DNA of 45,622 bases from contig JAVLCF010000003.1 in the NCBI GenBank assembly GCA_031581195.1, positions 1-45,622 on the forward strand, read 5' to 3'. This stretch comes from Trueperaceae bacterium (GTDB taxonomy: Bacteria > Deinococcota > Deinococci > Deinococcales > Trueperaceae). How positions within the stretch are numbered: position 1 is the stretch's first letter; the number at the start of each line of letters is the position of its first letter. The notes beneath the pieces were generated by a model, which was not told where the DNA came from, searched no databases, and saw only the letters and a program-made list of their open reading frames with translations. The translations under genes were made by a program, and so were the position numbers. This document shows positions 15,458 to 29,266 of this stretch, one piece after another.

Positions 15458-16324
15458 ATGCGTCCCGCCACGTCGTCCGCCGTCCGTACCGCCCTCGCCG
15501 CCGCCCTCGCCGCGGTCCTGCTCGCCGCGTGCGAGATCACCATCACGCCCGGCCCCACCTACGAGCGCCCGACCCCCGACGTGGCCGACCTGCGCGACGC
15601 GGCGCCGTTCGACGAGGCGTTCCTGAGCGACGGAGAGACCGCGTCGTGGGAGGTCCGCATCTCCCGCTTCGATGGCGATCAGGTCGTCTTCATGACCGAC
15701 GGCGACGTCCTGCGCCTGCGCGACGCGAGCGGTCGCGTCGTCGCTTCGTCGGTGGTCGCCAACCGGTTCGTGGAGGGGGACGTCGTCCCCTTCGCCGTCC
15801 CGGCGATCACGGTCGAACCGACCGACCCCGGTGCGTGGCGGTGCGAGGCGGGACCGTGCGTGGCGGTGCCCGCGCCCGACGTCCCCGAGGTCGTGACGGT
15901 CGAGGTGGAGCGCTCGGGCTTCGGGAGCGCCTGGACCGACGTCTACGCCGCCGGGATGGCGTTCTACGACCCGGCCGAACCGACGAACGACGATCCCGAC
16001 GGCGCGGTACGCCTCCGGAACGACGCGGTCGCGGCGCACGCGATCGAGACGATCGGGGACGTCGACCGCTTCGTGGTCGACGAGGAAGGCCGGTACGACG
16101 TCGCCCCCGCCTTCGACCTCGACCTGCGCGTCACCGTCCGCGGGGGCGGCGAGGCGCTCGACTACCGCCTGGAGGCCGGCGACCCGCCCGGGTCGGTGTA
16201 CCTGTTCGCGGGGGACACCGTCGTCGTCGAGGCGGACGACGCGGGGCGCGCGGCGACGGCGGACGGCAGCGCGTACGAGATCGCGCACCCCGCCCAAAGC
16301 AGCGAACGGCTCCCACCCGAGTGA
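15458..16324 (+). CDS. Lipoprotein with a PPC-like domain, function unknown
   Basis: A 288-residue predicted lipoprotein. The N-terminus has a hydrophobic core ending in the lipobox LLAAC, so Cys25 or so would be lipidated and the protein anchored outside the cytoplasmic membrane. The C-terminal third (EPTNDDPDGAVRLRNDAVAA, then GDVDRFVVDEEGRYDV) follows the pattern of bacterial pre-peptidase C-terminal (PPC) beta-sandwich domains. An earlier segment (FLSDGETASWEVRI...GDQVVFMTDGD) looks like a second, related beta-domain. No catalytic residues are recognisable. The stop overlaps the next gene by GTGA, so both are probably co-expressed. Confidence 0.7.
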   Translation: MRPATSSAVRTALAAALAAVLLAACEITITPGPTYERPTPDVADLRDAAPFDEAFLSDGETASWEVRISRFDGDQVVFMTDGDVLRLRDASGRVVASSVVANRFVEGDVVPFAVPAITVEPTDPGAWRCEAGPCVAVPAPDVPEVVTVEVERSGFGSAWTDVYAAGMAFYDPAEPTNDDPDGAVRLRNDAVAAHAIETIGDVDRFVVDEEGRYDVAPAFDLDLRVTVRGGGEALDYRLEAGDPPGSVYLFAGDTVVVEADDAGRAATADGSAYEIAHPAQSSERLPPE

Positions 16325-17142
16325 GGCGGCGCGCCCCCCGCCGCGGTGCGGTCCGCGCCCTCCTCGGGGCCTGCGTCGTGGTCGCGACGTCGGGGTGGGG
16401 GACGGCGCAGCCGGACGGCTGTCCCCCCGCCGCGGCGGACCCGGCGGCGCAGGCGTTGCTGGCGATCGAGGGGGCGCTGCCCGACGCGGCGTCGGTCCTC
16501 GCGAAGGGGCCCGACCGGACGCTCCTCGAGCGCGTCCGTGCGGGCGACGACGAGGTCGACCTGTTGGCGGTCGCGAGCGCCGCGTACGGGGTGGCGGTGC
16601 CGCCCGGGACGCCCGACGTGGACGCCTGGCGCGCCTGGACCGACGTCGCGGCGGAGGCCGTCACGGCGTACGCCGTGCTCCTCGAGGCGGCCCCCGGGGA
16701 GGTCGTCGCGCAGGGCACCTACTGGGCCAGCCCGTGGTTGGAACGCCTCACCGTCCGGCGGCTCGACGCGCCGCCCGACGACCCGTACGCGCCCGAGGCG
16801 TGGGCGGCGCTCGGGTCGTGCCGCGTGACGCCGGACGGCTGGATCGCGGTGCCGGCCGCGACGCTGCGCGACGTCGCGGGGAACGCGCCGGAGCGCTACG
16901 CCTACCTCGCGCCGGAGGGCCCCGACGGGCGCGACCTGCCGGGCGTCTGGATCGACGCGGCGGACCTCCCCGACGCGGTGCGGTTCGACCACCCCGCGGT
17001 CCGCGACGCGGACCGCTTCCACGCCTGGTTCGCCGGCCCCCCGCTTCCGTTCCTCGTGTGGGCGTCGGTCGTGCCGCAGGTGCGGTCCAGCGTCGATCCG
17101 GACGCGTTGCTCACGACGGTCCTGGAGATCGCCGGGTTCTGA
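16321..17142 (+). CDS. Secreted protein of unknown function
   Basis: A 273-residue protein starting with GTG in a GTGA overlap. The N-terminus (MRRRAPRRGAVRALLGACVVVATSGWGTAQ) is a signal peptide with a probable AQ-type cleavage site. The mature part has Trp/Tyr-rich segments (VAQGTYWASPWLERLTV, YAYLAPEGPDGRDLPGVWI) and two cysteines, but I recognise no family or active site. Co-translation with the PPC-like lipoprotein suggests that the two work together at the cell surface. It converges with pyrF with only 10 nt between stop codons. Confidence 0.65.
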   Translation: MRRRAPRRGAVRALLGACVVVATSGWGTAQPDGCPPAAADPAAQALLAIEGALPDAASVLAKGPDRTLLERVRAGDDEVDLLAVASAAYGVAVPPGTPDVDAWRAWTDVAAEAVTAYAVLLEAAPGEVVAQGTYWASPWLERLTVRRLDAPPDDPYAPEAWAALGSCRVTPDGWIAVPAATLRDVAGNAPERYAYLAPEGPDGRDLPGVWIDAADLPDAVRFDHPAVRDADRFHAWFAGPPLPFLVWASVVPQVRSSVDPDALLTTVLEIAGF

Positions 17143-17152
17143 CGCGCTCGCG

Positions 17153-18066
17153 TCAGGGGCCGCGTGCAGCGACCGCGTCCCGCACGGCGCGCTGCATGGC
17201 GGCCGCCGCCGTCCGAGCGCTGGCGGCGGGGTCGTCCCCGCCCGCGTGCGTGAGGCTCCGACTGGCGCTCACGACCGCCCCGAACCCGTCGGCGTCGAAG
17301 GCGGCGGCGACGTCGGTCGCGTCCGCCCCCTGCGCACCGTAGCCGGGCACGAGCAGGACCGCGTGGGGGAGACGCGCCCGCGCGCGGGCGAGGGCGTCCG
17401 GATGCGTCCCGCCCACCACCGCCCCGAACGGCCCGTACCCGCGGACGTCGAGGCGTCCCTCCCGCGCGCGGGCGGTCCACAGGTCGGCGACGTGGTCGGC
17501 GACGGAGCGTCCGTCGGCCAGCGCGAGGTCCTGCAGGTCCGCGCCGCCGGGGTTGCTGGTACGGACCAGGGCGAACAGCCCGCGGCCCTCCGCCTCCGCC
17601 GCCGCCGCGAACGGCTCCAGTGCGTCCATCCCGAGGTACGGGTTCACCGTGAGGGCGTCGGCGACGAACGGACCGTCGCGGAGGTACGCGTCGGCGTAGG
17701 CGTCGGCGGTACTGCCGACGTCGCCGCGTTTCGCGTCGAGGATGGCGGGCAGCCCGAGCGTCCGGGCGTCGACCAGGAGTTGCGCGAGGCCGATCCAGCC
17801 GGGGATGCCGAGCCGCTCGAAGAACGCCGCTTGGAACTTCACGCACGCCAGGTGGTCCGCCGCCGCCTCCAGTTGGGCCCGGTGGTAGGCCGTGACGGCC
17901 TTCGCGACCTGCGCGCCGTCCCCCCCGAACCGGTCCGGGTGGGTCGAGGGATGCGCGTGCGGCCGCGGGTCGATCCCCATGCAAACCGCCGTCCCGAGCG
18001 CCTCCATGCGGGCGTGGAGCGCCTCGACGAACGGTGTCCGGGGATCGTCGCCGTCGTCGGGGGGCA

Positions 18067-18067
<1 letters not shown>
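17153..18067 (-). CDS. pyrF: Orotidine 5'-phosphate decarboxylase, type 2
   Basis: A 304-residue decarboxylase forming UMP in the last step of de novo pyrimidine synthesis. The type-2 signature is DAKRGDVGSTADAYA (catalytic Lys/Asp pair). ALTVNPYLGMDALEPF, LFALVRTSNPGGADLQ and LLVPGYGAQGAD are also characteristic. The GTG start at 18067 overlaps the secA TAG stop by one base (TAGTG), so the two genes form one unit with secA first. The frame is open further upstream inside secA, but that part has no PyrF similarity. The final ~35 residues (SRSLTHAGGDDPAASAR) are the usual C-terminal helix. Confidence 0.93.
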
Positions 18068-20874
<2,807 letters not shown>

Positions 20875-20942
20875 GCCGGGGTGAGCTCCCTCCGTGCGGA
20901 GCGACGTCCGGGACGGACCCCGCGCCCCGCTTCACGCCCCGG

Positions 20943-20948
20943 AGTGTA
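20943..20948 (-). promoter_or_regulatory. -10 box (TACACT) for secA
   Basis: Minus-strand TACACT lies 68 nt upstream of the secA ATG, in the 109-nt gap after rsmD. It predicts a leader of about 60 nt; no -35 match is obvious. Confidence 0.4.
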
Positions 20949-20983
20949 GCACCGCGCGCCCGCGCGCCCGTCGGCCGGACGGC

Positions 20984-21535
20984 TCAAGGGCGACGCACCT
21001 CGGTGACGGCGTTGCTGCCGTAGCGGCGGACGCGGGGCGCGGCCGCCCCGAGCCGCGCGAGGGGGCCCTCGAGGGCGGCGGCGGCGTCGAACCGCGTCGG
21101 GTGCTGCAGCAGCCAACGACCGCCGGGCGCGACCCCGCCGGCCTCGAGGACCGCCGCGAAGATCCGCGCGAGGTCGTCGGGGTAGGGCGGCGCGACGAAC
21201 GTCACGCCGTATGCGTCGGGCCGGTCCCGCGCCACGCGCAGCGCGTCCGCCTCGAGCACCTCGACGTCCAGGCCGGCCCGCCGTGCGTTGCGGCGCAGGA
21301 CCGCCGCCGCCGCGCTGGAGCGTTCGACCAGCGTCACCGGGAAGCCGCGGCTGGCGGCCTCGAGACCGATGGCGCCGGTGCCGGCGTACAGGTCCAGGAA
21401 CGGGGTGCGGGGCGCGAACTGCAGCGCGTCGAACACCGCCTCGCGCAAGCGCGAGGGGCTCGGCCGGGTCCCGCGCCGCGGGGTGTCGAGGACGGCGCCC
21501 TTCGCGACGCCCCCGAGGATCCTCAGGTCCTTCAC
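20984..21535 (-). CDS. rsmD: 16S rRNA (guanine-966-N2)-methyltransferase RsmD-like
   Basis: A 183-residue SAM-dependent methyltransferase. It begins with the RsmD block MKDLRILGGVAKGAVLDTP, then RPSPSRLREAVFDAL, the SAM-binding motif FLDLYAGTGAIGLEAASRG and a motif IV that reads FVAPPY, where Asp/Asn is usual before PPY. The role is methylation of G966 in 16S rRNA; the altered motif IV may be a lineage variant. GTG at 21535 is taken as start because it gives the conserved N-terminus. It is divergent from the GNAT gene, with 41 nt between the starts. Confidence 0.87.
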   Translation of the reverse strand: MKDLRILGGVAKGAVLDTPRRGTRPSPSRLREAVFDALQFAPRTPFLDLYAGTGAIGLEAASRGFPVTLVERSSAAAAVLRRNARRAGLDVEVLEADALRVARDRPDAYGVTFVAPPYPDDLARIFAAVLEAGGVAPGGRWLLQHPTRFDAAAALEGPLARLGAAAPRVRRYGSNAVTEVRRP

Positions 21536-21563
21536 GGCTTCACCATCGCACGGAGGCGCGCGG

Positions 21564-21569
21564 TATCGT
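21564..21569 (+). promoter_or_regulatory. -10 box (TATCGT) for leaderless GNAT-protein mRNA
   Basis: TATCGT ends 7 nt before an in-frame GTG at 21577 (an in-frame ATG follows immediately). This spacing is the same as at other leaderless starts in the window. Confidence 0.4.
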
Positions 21570-21576
21570 CCACGCC

Positions 21577-22500
21577 GTGATGCGGACGTTGGCGCCGGAC
21601 GAGTGGGTGTGGTTCCTGTCGCGGAGCCTGCACTACCTCGGGCACGACGACCCGGTGGGGTTGGCGCGCCGCTTCGGGGCGCGGGTGCGCGACGCGCACG
21701 CCGCCGCCCCCCACGCCCTCGTCGAGGGGACCGGCGGCGGGCCCCCGCGCGCCGGCGTCGCGGTCCGGCCCGCACCCCCCGACGCGGTCGACGCCGTCGA
21801 TGCGGTGGATGCGGTCGATGCGACCCGCCGCCTCGGTCCCGTGTGGCGCGACGACGTCGACGCCGGCCACGCGCTGATCGACGCGGTCGTGCGCCGCTCC
21901 CCGCACGACGCCCTCGCCGTCGACCTGGGGCCCTACCCGGACGGTCCGGCGGGCGACCTGCGGCGCTGGTTCGGGGCGCACGGCTTCCACGTCGTGGAAC
22001 GCGACGCGCTCCGCTTCGCGCTGGCGGACACCCCGCCGCTCGGGGCGCCCCTCACCCTCGACGCGTGGACGCAGGACCGCGACGCCACCTTCCGGCGCGT
22101 CTACGCCGACGCCGAAGCGCGCGCCGTATCGGACGGGCACTGGTCGTGGCGGAAGCGCCACGGCGGGACCTTCCGGCCCGACCTGTGGTTCCTGGCGCGC
22201 CCCACCCCCGACCAGGCGCCGGTCGGCTACGCCTTCGTGCACGCCGGGCGCGGCGGCGTCGACGCCGTCTACCGCCTCGAGGCGGCCGGCGTGACGCGCC
22301 GCCACCGCACCGCGAGCGAGATGGCGCACCGCCTCGTCGTCACCGTCCTGCAGGAGCTCGCCGGCCGCAGTCCGCTCGGCTCGGTCCGGACCGACGTCGA
22401 CGCGAGCGACGCGGCGTGGCGCCGCATCCTGGAGGGCGTCGGCTTCGAGGGGGCGCGGCGAACGCGCCGCTTGGAGCGGCCCCCCGGCGCGGTCTCGTGA
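21577..22500 (+). CDS. GNAT-like acetyltransferase-fold protein with internal DAV repeat
   Basis: A 307-residue protein; ATG at 21580 is the alternative start one codon later. It begins VMRTLAPDEWVWFLSRSLHYLG. The C-terminal part (VDAVYRLEAAGVTRRHRTASEMAHRLVV, then TDVDASDAAWRRILEGVGFEGARRTRRLERP) looks like the end of a GNAT domain, with the typical DxxNxxxxxLyexxGF pattern. The N-terminal half may be a second, degenerate copy. Between them is a low-complexity run DAVDAVDAVDAVDAT encoded by a 9-bp tandem repeat. Substrate unknown. It sits divergently next to rsmD. Confidence 0.6.
   Translation: MMRTLAPDEWVWFLSRSLHYLGHDDPVGLARRFGARVRDAHAAAPHALVEGTGGGPPRAGVAVRPAPPDAVDAVDAVDAVDATRRLGPVWRDDVDAGHALIDAVVRRSPHDALAVDLGPYPDGPAGDLRRWFGAHGFHVVERDALRFALADTPPLGAPLTLDAWTQDRDATFRRVYADAEARAVSDGHWSWRKRHGGTFRPDLWFLARPTPDQAPVGYAFVHAGRGGVDAVYRLEAAGVTRRHRTASEMAHRLVVTVLQELAGRSPLGSVRTDVDASDAAWRRILEGVGFEGARRTRRLERPPGAVS
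21781..21825 (+). repeat. 9-bp tandem repeat (five units) within a GNAT gene
   Basis: Five consecutive 9-bp units of the form GAYGCSGTS encode Asp-Ala-Val repeats; the last unit is diverged (GATGCGACC). Units differ at third codon positions, so the array is partly degenerate. Confidence 0.85.
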
Positions 22501-22524
22501 CGGGGGGCGCGCGCGAGGGCGCGG

Positions 22525-22530
22525 TACCCT
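22525..22530 (+). promoter_or_regulatory. -10 box (TACCCT) for leaderless small membrane protein mRNA
   Basis: TACCCT ends 6 nt before the ATG at 22537, and there is no Shine-Dalgarno sequence. Confidence 0.45.
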
Positions 22531-22536
22531 GACGCC

Positions 22537-22893
22537 ATGCACCTCCTGTGGCGCTGGGCGCTGAACGCCGTCGCGCTGTGGTTGACCGTCGAGCTCGACA
22601 TCGGCGCGAGCCTCGCGGGGGACTCGCTGGGGACGCTCCTGATCACCGCGTTGGTGCTCGGCCTCGTCAACGCGGTCCTGCGGCCCGTGTTGATCCTCGT
22701 GACGCTCCCCCTGACGTTCGTGACGTTCGGGGCGTTCCTGTTGGTCGTCAACGCCCTGTCGTTGGCGGTGGTGGCGGCCCTCACGCCGCTCGAGTTGGCC
22801 GGCTTCGGGGGCGCGGTGCTCGCCGCGCTCGTGCTGACGGTCATCGCGTCGCTCCTGGCGCGCGTCGCGCCGCCCACCGCCCCCCGCCGCTGA
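22537..22893 (+). CDS. Small membrane protein, phage-holin-4 superfamily (YvlD-like)
   Basis: A 118-residue protein made of about four hydrophobic segments. The block LVLGLVNAVLRPVLILVTLPLTFVTFGAFLLVVNAL (about 45-80) is the hallmark of the YvlD/phage_holin_4_2 family, widespread chromosomal membrane proteins with no phage context. Its function is unknown; in some bacteria it is envelope-stress-linked. The C-terminus is a short basic tail. It stands alone with its own -10 box and converges with lon. Confidence 0.85.
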   Translation: MHLLWRWALNAVALWLTVELDIGASLAGDSLGTLLITALVLGLVNAVLRPVLILVTLPLTFVTFGAFLLVVNALSLAVVAALTPLELAGFGGAVLAALVLTVIASLLARVAPPTAPRR

Positions 22894-22911
22894 CGCCCCG
22901 GCGGGCGCCGC

Positions 22912-25359
<2,448 letters not shown>

Positions 25360-25424
25360 GACCCGGAGTAGACCCCGTCCGGCGCGCCCGAGCGGTAAGC
25401 CGGCCGACGCGGGCCGCGGCCGGG

Positions 25425-25430
25425 TAGCCT
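25425..25430 (+). promoter_or_regulatory. -10 box (TAGCCT) for leaderless dinB mRNA
   Basis: TAGCCT ends 6 nt before the GTG start at 25437, without a Shine-Dalgarno sequence. I see no LexA-type palindrome nearby. Confidence 0.45.
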
Positions 25431-25436
25431 GAGCGC

Positions 25437-26558
25437 GTGCGGCGGATCGTGCACCTCGATGCCGACGCCTTCTACGCGTCGGTCGAGCAACGCGACGACC
25501 CGAGCCTCCGCGGCGTCCCGGTCGCCGTCGGCAGCGCGTCGGGGCGCGGCGTCGTCATGACCGCCAGTTACGAGGCGCGCGCCTTCGGCGTGCGCAGCGC
25601 GATGCCGTCGGCGGAGGCCGCCCGCCGGTGTCCCGAACTGCGGTTCGTGCCGCCCCGCATGGAGACGTACCGGGCGGTGAGCCGCGAGATCTTCGCGATC
25701 TACCGCACGTACGCCGCCGCCGTGGAGCCGCTCGCGCTGGACGAGGCGTACCTCGACGTGACCGAGCCGTTGCGGGGACCGCCGTCGGGGACGCGCGTCG
25801 CGGAAGCGATCCGGCGGGACGTGCACCGCGAGACCGGCCTTCGCGTGTCCGCAGGGGTGTCGTACTGCAAGTTCGTCGCGAAGCTCGCGAGCGACGACGC
25901 GAAGCCGGACGGCGTGAAGACGGTGCCGCCCGAGGACGCCGAGGCGTACCTCCGCGACCTGCCGGTCCGCCGCATCCACGGCGTCGGGCCGCGCACCGCG
26001 GAACGCCTCGCGGCGTTGGGCGTGGCGACCGCCGGCGACGTCGCGGCGTACGACCCGGACGCCCTCGAGCGGCACTTCGGGAAGGTGGGGCGCGACCTGT
26101 GGCACATGGCGCGCGGCGAGGACGAACGGCCGGTCGACCCCCACCGCGTCCGCAAGTCGGTGTCGTCGGAGACGACGTTCGCGCGCGACCGGAGCGGCGT
26201 CGAGGACCTCGTCGAGGCGCTCCCGGACGTGTGCGCCGACACCGCGCACCGGGCGCGCCGGGCCGGCGTCCGGGGGCGCGGCGTCGTCGTGAAGGTCAAG
26301 GACGACCGCCACCAGGTGCACACCCGCCAGGTGCGGCTGCCCGCGGCGACCGACGCGGTCGAGACGATCCACGCCGTCGCGCGGGACCTGCTGACGACCC
26401 GCGTGCCGCTCGCGCGTCCGGTCCGGCTGTTGGGGGTCGGGTTGACGGCGTTGGAGGTCGGGAACGTGCACCAGCCCCCGCTCTTCGAGGGGCCCGGGAC
26501 GGACCCCACGCCCGCGGGGGCGACGCCGCCCGACGGCGATCCCGAACGCCGGCCCTGA
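25437..26558 (+). CDS. dinB: DNA polymerase IV (Y family)
   Basis: A 373-residue translesion polymerase. Catalytic acidic residues are Asp8 (HLDADAFYASVEQ) and the Asp102-Glu103 pair (LALDEAYLDVT). The steric-gate region YASVE, the thumb/HhH block IHGVGPRTAERLAALGVATAGDVA and the little-finger domain follow. Near the C-terminus QPPLFEG is a plausible beta-clamp-binding motif, then about 25 disordered residues. GTG at 25437 is the only start giving the conserved N-terminus. Length is normal. It is divergent from lon and converges with the beta-CASP nuclease gene (7 nt apart). Confidence 0.96.
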   Translation: MRRIVHLDADAFYASVEQRDDPSLRGVPVAVGSASGRGVVMTASYEARAFGVRSAMPSAEAARRCPELRFVPPRMETYRAVSREIFAIYRTYAAAVEPLALDEAYLDVTEPLRGPPSGTRVAEAIRRDVHRETGLRVSAGVSYCKFVAKLASDDAKPDGVKTVPPEDAEAYLRDLPVRRIHGVGPRTAERLAALGVATAGDVAAYDPDALERHFGKVGRDLWHMARGEDERPVDPHRVRKSVSSETTFARDRSGVEDLVEALPDVCADTAHRARRAGVRGRGVVVKVKDDRHQVHTRQVRLPAATDAVETIHAVARDLLTTRVPLARPVRLLGVGLTALEVGNVHQPPLFEGPGTDPTPAGATPPDGDPERRP

Positions 26559-26565
26559 GGGGCGC

Positions 26566-27954
26566 TCAGAGCGCCGTCGCGCGGCCCTCCTCGACGACCG
26601 CGGCGTCGTGGCCCCGGTCGCCGAGCGTCGCGGCGAACGCGTCGAGCGCGTCCGCTTCGCCGTGCACCAGGCGGACCTTCGCCCCGTGGACCGGCGCCAG
26701 CCACGCGAGCAGGTCGTCGCGGTCGGCGTGGGCGGAGAGCCCCCCGATGGTGTGGATGCGGGCCCGGACCCGAATCGCGTCCCCGAAGATCCGCACGTGC
26801 GTCGCGCCGCCCACGAGGGCCCGCCCGAGCGTCCCGCGGGCCTGGTACCCGACCACGACGACGCGGGTGTCGTCCTTCCAGAGGTGGTGCTTGAGGTGGT
26901 GCAGGATCCGTCCGCCCGTCATCATGCCGGAGCCCGCGACGACGATCAGGGGGCCCTCGCGGTCGTTCAGGGCGCGGCTGGAGGCCGCGTCGGGCGTCGC
27001 CTGGAAGCGCGGGGGCGTGAACGGGTCGCCGTCGCCGGCGAGGGCGCGGACCTCGGGCCGGAAGGCGTCGGGGTGACGGCGGTAGATCTCGGTCATGCGC
27101 GACGCCATCGGGGAGTCGAGCACCACGGGCACCTCCGGCACGGTGCCCTCGCGTTGGAGGCGGTGGATCTCGTAGAGCACCGCTTGCGTGCGCTCGAGCG
27201 CGAAGCTGGGGATCAGGACCCGCCCGCCGGCCGACGCGGCCTGCGCGAGGACGTCGGCGAACTCCGCGCGGGTCGCGGCGCGCGAGCGGTGCGTCCGGTC
27301 GCCGTACGTCGCTTCGCACAGCACCGCCCGGGCGGCGTCGGGCGGGGCGGGGGCGGGATGCAGGAGGCTCTCGCGGTTCCCGAGGTCGCCGGACGCCACG
27401 ATGCGGCCCTCGGGGCCGTCGAGGGCGACCCAGGCGCTGCCGACGACGTGCCCGGCGGGGTGCAGCGTGACGCGGAGGCCGGCGACGTCGGTGGCGGCGC
27501 CGAACGCGACGGTCCGGAATCGATGCAGGGCGGCCTCGACGTCCGCTTCGTCGAACGGTGGGGGGGCGACGGCGTCCTCGCGGCCGGCCCGCCGGGCCTT
27601 GCGGCGGGCGCGCTCCACGTCCTCGCGGGCGATCTTCGCCGCGTCGTGGAGGATGACGTCGGCGACGTCGCGGGTGCCGGGCGCCGCGAGGACCGGGCCG
27701 CGGAAGCCCGCCCGCACGAGCTGGGGGAGGCGCCCGACGTGATCGAGGTGCGCGTGCGTGAGGACGACGGCGTCGAGGGCGGCGGGGTCGAACGGGAACG
27801 GTTCGGCGTTGCGCGCCTCGAGGTCCGCGGGGCCCTGGAAGGCGCCGCAATCGACGAGGAGGCGGGCGCCGGCGTAGGTGAGGTGGTGGCACGAGCCGGT
27901 CACGGTGCCCGCCGCGCCGGCGGAGCGGAGGACGGGGCCGGTGGGGGCGCTCAC
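26566..27954 (-). CDS. Metallo-beta-lactamase/beta-CASP RNA nuclease
   Basis: A 462-residue CPSF-type ribonuclease similar in plan to Thermus TTHA0252. The metal site is HAHLDH (His67, His69, Asp71, His72). The beta-CASP region includes VVLDSPMASRMTEIYRRHP, the glycine-rich VVAGSGMMTGGRILHHLKHHL, and the C-terminal motifs VVVVGYQARGTLGR and IHTIGGLSAHADRDDLLAWL. The expected role is endonucleolytic RNA cleavage in the cytoplasm. It starts with GTG at 27954 in a GTGA overlap with rsmB, so it is the last gene of the SpoVS-YugP-rsmB series. Confidence 0.9.
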   Translation of the reverse strand: MSAPTGPVLRSAGAAGTVTGSCHHLTYAGARLLVDCGAFQGPADLEARNAEPFPFDPAALDAVVLTHAHLDHVGRLPQLVRAGFRGPVLAAPGTRDVADVILHDAAKIAREDVERARRKARRAGREDAVAPPPFDEADVEAALHRFRTVAFGAATDVAGLRVTLHPAGHVVGSAWVALDGPEGRIVASGDLGNRESLLHPAPAPPDAARAVLCEATYGDRTHRSRAATRAEFADVLAQAASAGGRVLIPSFALERTQAVLYEIHRLQREGTVPEVPVVLDSPMASRMTEIYRRHPDAFRPEVRALAGDGDPFTPPRFQATPDAASSRALNDREGPLIVVAGSGMMTGGRILHHLKHHLWKDDTRVVVVGYQARGTLGRALVGGATHVRIFGDAIRVRARIHTIGGLSAHADRDDLLAWLAPVHGAKVRLVHGEADALDAFAATLGDRGHDAAVVEEGRATAL

Positions 27955-29258
27955 GGGGTGGCCGTCCGGCGCAGGCGCGCGACGTAGAAGCCGTCCAGGC
28001 CGTCGGCCGGCAGCGTGAACGTCCCGACGGCGGCCGGGTGGAGCGGGACGTCCGGCGCGAGCGTCGCGAAGGGGGGCGGGTCGGGCGTCAGGTCGCCGCG
28101 GGCGTGCAGGACCTGCGCGACGACGTCCGGGCCCTCCTCGGCGAACAGCGAGCAGGTGGCGTAGACGAGGGTCCCGCCGGCGGCGGTGGCGTCGGCGGCG
28201 ACGTGCAGGAGTCGGCGTTGGGCGTCGGCGAGGGCGGGGAGGTCGGCGACGTCGAACCGGTCGGCGATCTCCGGGTGGCCGCGCAGCGTGCCCGACCCGC
28301 TGCAGGGGGCGTCCAGCAGGACGTAGGGGGCGGGGTCGCGGGCGAGGTCGGCGGCGACGTCGGGCGCGAGGAGGTCGGCGGCGCGGGCGTCGGTCCGTCG
28401 CCCGAGGCGCGCGAGGTTGCGCTGCGCAGCCGCGAGTTTGCCGGGGTCGCGCTCGACGGCCTCGACCCGGGCGCCGCCGGCGGCGAGGACCGCCGCCTTG
28501 ATGCCGCGCCCGCTGGCGAGGTCGAGCACGCGGGCGCCCGTGGGCGCCTGCAGGGCGTGCGCGACGAGGGTGGAGGCGGGGTTCATCGGTTGCACGAGGC
28601 CCCGCCGGAACGCCTCGAGGTCGCCAAGCCGGCCCGCTGGGCGGACGCGACGCGTGCCCGGGACGGGGCCGGGCGCGACGTCCGCGCCGTCGCGGGCGAG
28701 CGCCGCGTCCGCGTCGGGCGCCAGGACCGCCAGCCAGGTCGGGCCGGGCGTCCGCATGGCGGCGGCGGCGGTGGCGGCGCGGTCGTCCCCGAGCGCGGCG
28801 ACGAGGCGCGCGTACGTCGCGTCGGGGAGCGACGCCGCGAGGGCGGGGGAGGGCGCCTCGGGGGGCGCGACGCGGCGCAGGACGGCGTTGACGAGCTTCG
28901 CGAAGCGGGGGGTGCGGCGGCGGGCGACGTCGACCCACGTCGACGTCGCGGCGTGCGCGGGCGTACCCCGCTTCAGTCGGTCGAAGGTTCCGAGCCGGAG
29001 CAGCGTGCGGACGTCGGGGGGGAGGGCGTCGGGGCGGCCGAGGTGCGGGGCGAGGGCGGCGTCGAGCCAGCGGCGCCAGCGCGCTTCGCCGTACGCGAGG
29101 TCGGTGACCGCGGACCGGTCGCGACCGTGGAGGCCGCTGTGGTCGAGGGCGCGCCCGAGGGTACGGGACAGCCGCCCGGTCCGCGCGGCCCGCCGCGCGA
29201 CGTCGAAGGCGACGTCGCGCGGGTCGCGGGGGGCGTCGGCGTGGGGCGCGGCGCCCAC
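27951..29258 (-). CDS. rsmB: 16S rRNA (cytosine-967-C5)-methyltransferase RsmB-like
   Basis: A 435-residue SAM-dependent methyltransferase of the NOL1/NOP2/Sun family. The N-terminal NusB-like RNA-binding domain (RDVAFDVARRAARTGRLSRTL, then LYAYG-like LAYGEARWRRWLD) is followed by the SAM motif VLDLASGRGIKAAVLAAGG. The catalytic blocks are LLDAPCSGSGTLRGHPE and the nucleophile in VYATCSLFAEEGPDVV. It methylates C967 of 16S rRNA if true RsmB. The GTG at 29258 is 8 nt downstream of the YugP stop; the frame is open upstream but that part overlaps YugP in another frame. Confidence 0.88.
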   Translation of the reverse strand: MGAAPHADAPRDPRDVAFDVARRAARTGRLSRTLGRALDHSGLHGRDRSAVTDLAYGEARWRRWLDAALAPHLGRPDALPPDVRTLLRLGTFDRLKRGTPAHAATSTWVDVARRRTPRFAKLVNAVLRRVAPPEAPSPALAASLPDATYARLVAALGDDRAATAAAAMRTPGPTWLAVLAPDADAALARDGADVAPGPVPGTRRVRPAGRLGDLEAFRRGLVQPMNPASTLVAHALQAPTGARVLDLASGRGIKAAVLAAGGARVEAVERDPGKLAAAQRNLARLGRRTDARAADLLAPDVAADLARDPAPYVLLDAPCSGSGTLRGHPEIADRFDVADLPALADAQRRLLHVAADATAAGGTLVYATCSLFAEEGPDVVAQVLHARGDLTPDPPPFATLAPDVPLHPAAVGTFTLPADGLDGFYVARLRRTATP

Positions 29259-29266
29259 GCCGGGGT

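Noticed and set aside
25360-25436. LexA/SOS operator between lon and dinB
   Set aside because: No palindrome of the expected form was seen in the 77-nt gap; dinB appears to have only a -10 box.
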